DNA of 39,509 bases from Treponema sp. (GTDB lineage Bacteria > Spirochaetota > Spirochaetia > Treponematales > Treponemataceae): the NCBI GenBank assembly GCA_017470605.1, contig JAFUYH010000015.1, forward strand, positions 1 to 39,509, given 5' to 3'. Both the position numbers and the translations under genes were made by a program. The notes under the pieces are model-generated. The model was given only the letters and a program-made list of their open reading frames with translations. It searched no databases and was not told the DNA's origin. Each line of letters begins with the position of its first letter. Positions within the stretch are counted from its first letter, which is position 1. Of this stretch, positions 14,756 to 21,383 are shown one piece after another.

Positions 14756-15954
14756 TATTCTATCCTTTGTGTTAATAAGTTAATTATTACATCGGATGAT
14801 TTTGCGCACTGGTTTAGGGAAAGCCATTCATTTCTGGAATGAAATTCGTGGGCGCCGGTAAAGATGTTTGGAGTCGGGATGCCCATTTCTGTAAGGCGGG
14901 AACCGTCTGTTCCGCCGCGAATCGGCTGCTCGCGCACTGCAACTCCGCTTTCTGCAAAGGCTCGGCGCAGTCTTTCCATAACTTCCGGGTGTTCGTCCAG
15001 TTTTGCCTTCATGTTCAGATACTGCTGTTTAAAGGTAACTTCGGCCTTTCCACCAAAGTCAGAGGTTACGGAGTCTGCAATGGTCTTTATAAAGTTTTTC
15101 TGTCTTTCAATTTCTTCTGTATTAAAGGCTCTCAGCAGCAGCTCTACCTTTGCACTTTCTATGCTGCCAGAAATTTCCATAGGGGCAATAAAGCCTTCGT
15201 AGCCTTCTGTTGTTTCTGGGGCAGAATCTCGCGGCAGGCGGGCAACAAAATTAGAAGCCAGACTTGCGGCATTTACCATTCCGTCTTTTTTTGCACTTCC
15301 TGTGTGGCAGGCCTTTCCTGTAAATTTCACCTGACCTGCCCAGGCGTTAAAACATTCGCTTTCAAGTTCGCCTTCGTCGCCGCCGTCTACGGTTACTGCA
15401 AAATCAGCTTTAAGAATATTCAAAGGCACCTTATCCATTCCATGCCCCGTTTCTTCATCAGGGCTGAACATTACTTCAATCGGGCCGTGAGGAATGTCTT
15501 CGTAGTGACGTTGCAGATAGTCCAGGGCACACATAATTGCAGTAACGCCAGCCTTGTCATCAGCTCCAAGAAGGGTAGTGCCGTCCGACTTTACTATTGT
15601 GTCTCCGTCTTTCATTGTGATTACAGGCTTTACGTCTTTTCCTGTAACTTCATCTACTGTGTCTATGTGGGCCATCAAAAGAATTGTCGGATACTTTTTG
15701 CGTTCTTCGGCATCTTCTATATTTGAGTCAATTTTGGCAACAACATAGCAGAAATCTGTAAGATATACGTTGCGGGTTCCAAGGTTTCGCAGTTCCTTTA
15801 CAAGGATTTTTGCAAAATCCCACTGGCGTTCCGTGCTTGGAAAAACTCCTTCGTCTGCGGCCTTTCCGTCACTTTCAGACCAGATTTTAACATAGCGGCA
15901 AAAGCGCTCCAGCATTTTATTTTTTTCTTCATCGTTATTGTAAATGTAATTCAT
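14755..15954 (-). CDS. pepT: Peptidase T (tripeptide aminopeptidase, M20B)
   Basis: A 399-residue cytoplasmic di-zinc aminopeptidase that trims tripeptides. Metal and catalytic residues are visible: AHIDTVD (His96, Asp98), LLGADDKAG (Asp132), SPDEETGHG (Glu167 general base, Glu168), TVDGGDEGE (Asp190) and, near the C-terminus, FTGAHEFHSRNEW with the last zinc histidine. The dimerisation lid with HTGSAKKDGMVNA is intact. It is first in the pepT-murA unit. The -10 TATACT (complement of 15962-15967) is only 7 nt before the ATG and no ribosome site is visible, so it is probably leaderless. Confidence 0.95.
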   Translation of the reverse strand: MNYIYNNDEEKNKMLERFCRYVKIWSESDGKAADEGVFPSTERQWDFAKILVKELRNLGTRNVYLTDFCYVVAKIDSNIEDAEERKKYPTILLMAHIDTVDEVTGKDVKPVITMKDGDTIVKSDGTTLLGADDKAGVTAIMCALDYLQRHYEDIPHGPIEVMFSPDEETGHGMDKVPLNILKADFAVTVDGGDEGELESECFNAWAGQVKFTGKACHTGSAKKDGMVNAASLASNFVARLPRDSAPETTEGYEGFIAPMEISGSIESAKVELLLRAFNTEEIERQKNFIKTIADSVTSDFGGKAEVTFKQQYLNMKAKLDEHPEVMERLRRAFAESGVAVREQPIRGGTDGSRLTEMGIPTPNIFTGAHEFHSRNEWLSLNQCAKSSDVIINLLTQRIE

Positions 15955-15961
15955 GGAAGAC

Positions 15962-15967
15962 AGTATA
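15962..15967 (-). promoter_or_regulatory. -10 box of pepT
   Basis: TATACT on the minus strand ends 7 nt before the pepT start codon. No clear -35 and no ribosome site are visible. Confidence 0.45.
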
Positions 15968-16066
15968 AAACTTTTCCCCCTTATCTTCTAGACCGTACTT
16001 TCGCAAAGCAGATTTCAGCTCCGAATGTGAAAGCCCCGACCTTTATTCAGTATAACAATTAATTAT

Positions 16067-16106
16067 TTGACATTTTGACTGGGGGGGGTAAAATGTATAG
16101 TATTAT
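16067..16106 (+). promoter_or_regulatory. Poly-G promoter of the secreted repeat protein (G8)
   Basis: TTGACA (16067-16072), 8 bp, a run of 8 G (16081-16088), then TAAAAT (16089-16094) and the conserved ATGTATAGTAT (16093-16103). Taking TAAAAT as the -10 gives a 16-bp spacer, close to optimal. An overlapping TTGACT (16075-16080) lies 15 bp from TATAGT. Any change in G number alters the spacing directly. Confidence 0.7.
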
Positions 16107-16107
16107 T

Positions 16108-16134
16108 TACTGTTCAAAAAACAGTACGGAGGTG
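16108..16134 (+). promoter_or_regulatory. 5'-end hairpin plus GGAGGTG ribosome site
   Basis: TACTGTT (16108-16114) and AACAGTA (16120-16126) form a 7-bp stem at or near the expected mRNA 5' end, one base before GGAGGTG (16128-16134). The module is repeated before the gene at 21384 with a different stem sequence. Confidence 0.65.
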
Positions 16135-16139
16135 CAAAA

Positions 16140-18086
16140 ATGAATAAAATGGCATCTAAAATATACCTTCTAGTTGCCGTCATGCTTGTTCTTACATCCT
16201 CAGTTTATGCAGCAAAAAATCCTAAAAAAAATACGTCAAAAGCATCCAGACCAGAAGTTTGGACTCTGGATATTGCAGATGCTTTTTGTGACTCGAATGG
16301 TCAGTCAGAATTCTGGAAAGCCGAAAATTCCGGGGATTCTGGTTATGCATTCAATCTTGATTTTAAGAGCAATGCAGCCTTTTCTTTGCCAAAAAAAGGT
16401 GAAGTAATCAGGGTTACTGGAAAAATCACCAGCAGTATTGATTTGCCCTACCTTAATGCCTATTTTGTAGATGATTCAAAAGGCTGGACAGATGTTACCT
16501 ATTCTCAGAAATTAGGAAGTGACATAAAGGCTGGCATTCCATTTGATGTAGATGCTGAATTTACTGTTCAAAAAGAATCTCATGGAAACTTGTTCCTAAG
16601 GTGTGAATATGATCTCTGCTGGGGGGAATATGCAGATATTCCAAAAGTAGGTAAGGCTGCTCAATTTACTTTTGAGCGTGTAGGTGAATCAACAGATTCT
16701 TATGCTTTTAACACAACCTCTGCGGAAAAATGGGTTCTTGATATTACTGATGCAGATACTGATGTCAGGCTTGCAAGAAAAGACACTCAGGGGCAGTTAT
16801 ATACTTTAGATAGAAAATTTGATGTTCTTTTTTTAGGAGTTTACCCTAAAAAAGGTGATTTTATTGAAATGAATATAAAGGGGGTATCTGATACAGATAT
16901 TCCACATTTAAACATTCAGCTTACAGATACCAGTGAAGCCGCAAAATGGTGGCAGGAAATATCAACAACATACTATCCTTGTATAAAGAACATAAAGGCA
17001 GGAATTCCATTTTCTGCAAAATTGCTTTTTCCTATAGATAATCCTCCAAAGGGTAATGTTACGCTTCGCTTTCATTATGATGGAGAATGGGAAAAAGAAT
17101 GGCGTAAAAGTCCTGATGTAGGAAAGGCTGTTAAGTTTACTTTTGAGCGGACTGCGAAATCTTTTGATTTAAATGAACAGTGCAAAAAAATAGGTGTAAA
17201 AAATCTGCCTAAGGTTTATCAGCTTGACTTGTCGGACAGTGATTTAGGAACAGATGTCAGAATGGAGTGGAATGATGCTGACTGGGCAAAGTCTTACCGA
17301 AATATGATTTCATTCAGAAATTTAATAAAAGGCGATATACCTGAAAAAGGGGACTATATAGTATTCAGTTATAACATGACTGCAAGCGTAGATATTCCCC
17401 AGCTTGTTCTTCAAGTTGTAGACTCTTCCAGAAAAAATACATGGAATTCAGTTTATAATCCGGATTATTTTACACTTATGGATTTAAAGGCTGGAGAAGC
17501 CGTTCAGGGCAAGCTGTTTGTAAAGGTTAGTGAAAATCCGCTTTATGATGTATGTATCCAGTTTATATATGATGGAGACTGGCAGCTTGAAACTTATCCT
17601 GCCGTTGGAAAGGCATCTAACCTCACTTTTAAAAAACTTGTAGAATCTACGGACACTGTAAAAAGACGTGCTCCAAAGACCTATAAACTTGATATTTCAA
17701 AGCTTTTAAATACTCTTAAATTTTTTACCGTAGATAAGAATTTTTCCGGAACAACAAATCAGTCAGAAATTGCTTATTATCTGACTACCTGTGATATTAC
17801 TAAACTCTTTAAGAAGGGTGACTTGCCGTTAAAGGGAGATACAGTTGAACTGACATTTAATGGCATTTTTCCAGAAGATTTTAGTGGAATATATTTTTGT
17901 CTGCTTGAAGAAAATGATTATATATGGGGAAGCCGCGTTCTTGCCATTAATTCCGCTTCTGATGGTAGACCAGAAGTTACAGAAATGAAGATTCAGTCTG
18001 GAAGTAAATTTACTTATAAAGAAAAACTTTCTGTTGATTATGATGCAGATCTTGCAGTCCTGGTTGGAATCGGCTGCGTAAAATAA
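16140..18086 (+). CDS. Secreted four-repeat beta-rich protein of unknown function
   Basis: A 648-residue exported protein with a Sec signal peptide (about 1-25, ending SVYAAK) and no lipobox. It contains three full repeats of about 156-161 residues and a shorter fourth, beginning near residues 38 (VWTLDIADA), 196 (WVLDITDAD), 357 (VYQLDLSDSD) and 513 (TYKLDISKL). Each has a central PKKGD-type turn (LPKKGEVIRV, PKKGDFIEM, PEKGDYIVF, PLKGDTVEL). The first three also share a DIKAGIPF-like block and end in VGKAxxxTFER or similar. The pattern suggests repeated beta-sandwich, perhaps carbohydrate-binding, domains, but I do not recognise a named family. The lipoprotein at 21384 shares the PKKGD module and the promoter design. 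It is likely surface or periplasmic and possibly phase-variable. Confidence 0.8.
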   Translation: MNKMASKIYLLVAVMLVLTSSVYAAKNPKKNTSKASRPEVWTLDIADAFCDSNGQSEFWKAENSGDSGYAFNLDFKSNAAFSLPKKGEVIRVTGKITSSIDLPYLNAYFVDDSKGWTDVTYSQKLGSDIKAGIPFDVDAEFTVQKESHGNLFLRCEYDLCWGEYADIPKVGKAAQFTFERVGESTDSYAFNTTSAEKWVLDITDADTDVRLARKDTQGQLYTLDRKFDVLFLGVYPKKGDFIEMNIKGVSDTDIPHLNIQLTDTSEAAKWWQEISTTYYPCIKNIKAGIPFSAKLLFPIDNPPKGNVTLRFHYDGEWEKEWRKSPDVGKAVKFTFERTAKSFDLNEQCKKIGVKNLPKVYQLDLSDSDLGTDVRMEWNDADWAKSYRNMISFRNLIKGDIPEKGDYIVFSYNMTASVDIPQLVLQVVDSSRKNTWNSVYNPDYFTLMDLKAGEAVQGKLFVKVSENPLYDVCIQFIYDGDWQLETYPAVGKASNLTFKKLVESTDTVKRRAPKTYKLDISKLLNTLKFFTVDKNFSGTTNQSEIAYYLTTCDITKLFKKGDLPLKGDTVELTFNGIFPEDFSGIYFCLLEENDYIWGSRVLAINSASDGRPEVTEMKIQSGSKFTYKEKLSVDYDADLAVLVGIGCVK

Positions 18087-18104
18087 ATTATGGGGGGATT
18101 ATAA

Positions 18105-20147
18105 ATGAAAAATACATCATCATTATTTCGTTTTTATATAGCAATTCTTTTATTGGCAGGAATTTCTATCTTGTCTGCCTGTAATCATTCTGCTGCTGAA
18201 GAGCTGAATGATAATGAAGCCTTTCTCGTTTTTGCTTCTGCGTCACGTGCAGCAGAAGATTCCCTTGAAAAACTTACTGATATTGTATTAAAGGGGACTC
18301 TGAAGAATGAGGAAGAAAAAGAACTTGGAAAGTGGACTTCCTGGGAGACGCTTAAAACTGAAGTAATAAAAATAAAAGCTGGCGACTGGTCATTTTCTCT
18401 AAGTGCAAAAATTGACGGACTTTCTTATTCTGATTCAGTTGAAATGACTGTAAAGGCTGGTATTACAAATACTGTAAAATTTGTTCTAACGGAAACAAAT
18501 CCAACAGGTCTTGAGCTGGAAGTGGACATTGTTGAGATAGATTACACGCCAAGAACAGTTAATCTGGGACACAGCAAGGTAACTTATACTCCATGTAAGG
18601 ATGGAATAAAAGTAAATGTTCAGGCAACAGGAGACAATGCCATTCGTGATATTGCAGCGGGAAACAGTATTTGGGTAGAAAAAAAAGATATAAACAGTAA
18701 GAGCTTTGAGTTTGTATTTCCTTTTGTAAAATATGGACAGATAACTGACTTCTATATAGGAATTGATTATGACGGTTTGTCTAGAGAGAGTAACTATATA
18801 GTTCAGGAAGACGGTATACAGGCAGGCGGAGGTTACAAGATAATTGATGATATTTGTAATCTTGATGTTTACAATAGCATTAAGTATTCATCAGCTGACA
18901 ATGTGTTAAAAGCTCAGGGGGATTACGAAAGTCTGATAAAGGATAATTTTATTTATCTGGATGATTATGTTCAGCTAAACTTTTATTCGCTTGTAAATGC
19001 CGAGGTGGACGATGATTCAATTAATACATGGGCTGCATGGGCTGATGTAGAGGCAGACGGCTTGCTTGGCAGCGGAGTAAGCCTTTTTGACATATTATCT
19101 AAGGGCACTTTGAACACGGTTTTTAAGGAAGAGTCAAAAAACAATGACGGCAGTTACCGTTATGCGGCAGCAGTAACATATTTCTTTAAGTTCAAAAATG
19201 GCTATATTCCTGGAATTGACTTTGATTACACTGGCTTTCAATTTACACATACAGACTGGATAAATCCATGGAACAAGGGAAAATATATAGAAGGAAACTA
19301 TACTCCTGTAACAATTACTCCGCTCCAGGCTGGTACCGTAATCTGGGAAAAAAAGGATGGTGAATCTACTGTAATGCCTGCTGATGAAGATGCTGCTGCT
19401 CCAGAAAGATATCTCGTAATTCCTGGAAATAAATTCCAGGTTGGAGATTCCGAGCTTACAAAAGATAATACAATAAGAATCTATGGAAAATTTGATGAAG
19501 AGGTAAACTCCTGCAATATCTTTTTTAGAAGCATTTGGTGGAAAGACTGGACTCTATCCGGTAAAGGGTGGATTCAAGGCAAGCGTGATTTATGTAAACT
19601 ACATGGTTATATTGATGTTCCTCTGGCAAATGAAAGTGCTGAGCTTATTGCAGAGATTAATACGTATGGTCTGACATTTTTTGCCTGGTGGAGCCAGCAG
19701 CAGTATACAAAAATAGAAATTGTTGCAACTCAAGAAAAGAAAGCTGATTCTGAGGTTTTGACTTTTTCATTGGATACTGGAGATGGTGACTGGAAGACAA
19801 GTGTATTGGAGGCTCCAATTACATTGGATGGTCATAAATATGCAAAGGCAAGTGTTTCTGTAGATAAACTTGATGAAGGTTTTAACATTCATAATGTTTT
19901 AGTTAACTTAGAAAGTCAGGAAAAAGGACATATTAACAATGTGAGTAAATGGGATGTTAGTTCACAAAACTATGTTATGTATTGTGAATTGCCAGACAGT
20001 GGAGAAATCAATTCAATAGATTATGTAATTGAAAACAAAAATGATGATTCTGCAGTCGATTATAGCTTAAATAATACAATTACCATTTCCCTTACACTTA
20101 CAGACGAGATTCCTTCAAATGTATTATTCGGCTATGAAGATGAATAG
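18105..20147 (+). CDS. Large lipoprotein of unknown function
   Basis: A 680-residue protein with a lipoprotein signal (ISILSAC, lipidated Cys near residue 26). After a linker comes a domain with IVLKGTL, the acidic-aromatic WTSWETL, and WSFSLSAKIDGLSYSD, a pattern I associate with spirochaete surface lipoproteins. A central stretch (GIKVNV to FVFPFVKYG) resembles one in the lipoprotein at 21384 (GIKVTL to IIFPFVEKD). Several Trp-rich strands suggest beta-sandwich sugar or protein binding. It starts 18 bp after the previous stop with a G6 run (18092-18097) acting as ribosome site, so it is probably in the same poly-G-controlled unit. Function unknown. Confidence 0.75.
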   Translation: MKNTSSLFRFYIAILLLAGISILSACNHSAAEELNDNEAFLVFASASRAAEDSLEKLTDIVLKGTLKNEEEKELGKWTSWETLKTEVIKIKAGDWSFSLSAKIDGLSYSDSVEMTVKAGITNTVKFVLTETNPTGLELEVDIVEIDYTPRTVNLGHSKVTYTPCKDGIKVNVQATGDNAIRDIAAGNSIWVEKKDINSKSFEFVFPFVKYGQITDFYIGIDYDGLSRESNYIVQEDGIQAGGGYKIIDDICNLDVYNSIKYSSADNVLKAQGDYESLIKDNFIYLDDYVQLNFYSLVNAEVDDDSINTWAAWADVEADGLLGSGVSLFDILSKGTLNTVFKEESKNNDGSYRYAAAVTYFFKFKNGYIPGIDFDYTGFQFTHTDWINPWNKGKYIEGNYTPVTITPLQAGTVIWEKKDGESTVMPADEDAAAPERYLVIPGNKFQVGDSELTKDNTIRIYGKFDEEVNSCNIFFRSIWWKDWTLSGKGWIQGKRDLCKLHGYIDVPLANESAELIAEINTYGLTFFAWWSQQQYTKIEIVATQEKKADSEVLTFSLDTGDGDWKTSVLEAPITLDGHKYAKASVSVDKLDEGFNIHNVLVNLESQEKGHINNVSKWDVSSQNYVMYCELPDSGEINSIDYVIENKNDDSAVDYSLNNTITISLTLTDEIPSNVLFGYEDE

Positions 20148-20153
20148 ATTGTC

Positions 20154-20204
20154 ATGGGCTTATCTAATAAGTAGCGTCATGCTGAAACTTATTAGACGCC
20201 CCAT
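20154..20204. terminator. Bidirectional inverted repeat between convergent genes
   Basis: TCTAATAAGT (20163-20172) and ACTTATTAGA (20187-20196) pair perfectly, flanked by ATGGGC and GCCCCAT, filling the gap between the lipoprotein stop and the barrel-protein stop. T-runs are poor, so termination may need Rho. The position strongly suggests a shared terminator. Confidence 0.6.
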
Positions 20205-21263
20205 TTAGAATGATACAGTTAAATTTATATTGATGCCGGAAAGAAGCAGAATCCGTAAAAGGGAATATGCTTTATCCTTTTCTGTAGTTTTTGAAGTGGA
20301 CTCAAAAATATTGAAACTTTTATTAAAAGAAAGAGGGATGACAAGGCTCTTTGATAATGATGATTCAATATGAACTGCAGAAAAGTCTGCATCAATAATA
20401 AAGGCCAATGAAAGGGGTATAAGCAGAGTCTTTGAATAATCCTTTCTATAAAAATTCTTGCTGGATGCATCAAAAAAAAGAAAGCGTGTATTTTTATAAA
20501 CTTCAGTATTAATCTTTGCAGAGAAGAGATAAATAAAATCAAGATTAAGCAGAAAATTTATGTTATTGTTGTGAGTTTTTATACTTGTTCCAGTTCCCAG
20601 TGCTGACAAATCAATATTTCCTTTTCCCTGGAATGTATAATTAAGCATGGGTATGGCAATTGAAGAAAAATCAAAAGCATAAGAAGCGGTAGCGTAAAGG
20701 TATGAAAGCATAAATTTTATGTCAAATCTTGAATTATGCAGACTGTAATCACTGCCTGCAAAAAAGGCCTTTAAATTACCGTCTGCTTTATATTGAACCA
20801 TTTCTGCATCACAGGAAAAATAATTAAAAGACAGACTGAAATCATCATAAAGATTTATAAAAAATCCTCCTCCAAACGGCTTTTCTAACTGAACTTGAAA
20901 ATCTAGAAATGAAACAGAAAAAGAGTTGTTCAGAAGAAGCGGGCTAAAGAATTTTATCCCTGCTTTCAGTTTATCAAAAGAAAACTGGGAAGTCAGATAG
21001 TATGAATAAAAATTTAAATCTGGAGAATAAATGGAAAAATTTTCAAAGGGAATATAGAGATTTTTATATTTCCCTAGAACATTATCATTGTAAAAAGAAA
21101 AATTGCCTTTTTCCAGGTCAAGGTTGAAAATCTCGCATAAGCCATATGAATAATCATTATCGTTATTATAAAGCGTAAAGTAATTTGAAGAAAAAGATGG
21201 TGCTGCCTTTAATTCTGGAAGGATGAGGAATATAAGAAAAAAGTACAATACATTTTTACGCAT
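20205..21263 (-). CDS. Putative outer-membrane beta-barrel protein
   Basis: A 352-residue protein with an N-terminal signal (RKNVLYFFLIFLILPELKAA). The rest consists of alternating hydrophobic/polar strands rich in Phe, Tyr and Asn, and it ends in NINLTVSF with the C-terminal Phe typical of outer-membrane barrels recognised by BamA. No family was recognised. I choose ATG 21263 rather than the upstream GTG 21275, because the -10 box TGTTATAAT (complement of 21277-21285) lies almost against the GTG. It sits between two poly-G-promoter lipoprotein/secreted units and is divergent from the second, so a partnership in the envelope is possible. The very low G+C matches the locus. Confidence 0.6.
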   Translation of the reverse strand: MRKNVLYFFLIFLILPELKAAPSFSSNYFTLYNNDNDYSYGLCEIFNLDLEKGNFSFYNDNVLGKYKNLYIPFENFSIYSPDLNFYSYYLTSQFSFDKLKAGIKFFSPLLLNNSFSVSFLDFQVQLEKPFGGGFFINLYDDFSLSFNYFSCDAEMVQYKADGNLKAFFAGSDYSLHNSRFDIKFMLSYLYATASYAFDFSSIAIPMLNYTFQGKGNIDLSALGTGTSIKTHNNNINFLLNLDFIYLFSAKINTEVYKNTRFLFFDASSKNFYRKDYSKTLLIPLSLAFIIDADFSAVHIESSLSKSLVIPLSFNKSFNIFESTSKTTEKDKAYSLLRILLLSGININLTVSF

Positions 21264-21276
21264 AAAAAAAAGCACA

Positions 21277-21282
21277 ATTATA
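21277..21282 (-). promoter_or_regulatory. Extended -10 of the barrel-protein gene
   Basis: TGTTATAAT on the minus strand ends 13 nt before ATG 21263. The short T-rich leader has no Shine-Dalgarno sequence. Confidence 0.5.
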
Positions 21283-21303
21283 ACATATATTATATATTCT
21301 TAC

Positions 21304-21347
21304 TTGACAGAATACAATGGGGGGGGGGGTACTATGTATAGTATATA
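21304..21347 (+). promoter_or_regulatory. Poly-G promoter of the large lipoprotein (G11)
   Basis: TTGACA (21304-21309), 9 bp, a run of 11 G (21319-21329), then TACTAT (21330-21335) and the conserved ATGTATAGTAT (21334-21344). The -35 to TACTAT spacer is 20 bp with 11 G. Eight G would give the optimal 17. The layout matches the promoter at 16067. Confidence 0.7.
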
Positions 21348-21352
21348 GTTAT

Positions 21353-21380
21353 AACAATTTTTCATAATTGTTCGGAGGTG
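21353..21380 (+). promoter_or_regulatory. 5'-end hairpin plus GGAGGTG ribosome site, second copy
   Basis: AACAATT (21353-21359) and AATTGTT (21366-21372) form a 7-bp stem one base before GGAGGTG (21374-21380). The stem sequence differs from the 16108 copy but pairing and position are kept. Confidence 0.65.
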
Positions 21381-21383
21381 CAA

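Noticed and set aside
14839..15726. 295-codon plus-strand frame antisense to pepT
   Set aside because: It is fully covered by a canonical peptidase T gene. The frame is open only because of that gene's codon use.
18092..18097. G6 run before the lipoprotein at 18105 as a third phase-variable tract
   Set aside because: It is short, not flanked by -35/-10 boxes and correctly placed to be the ribosome site.
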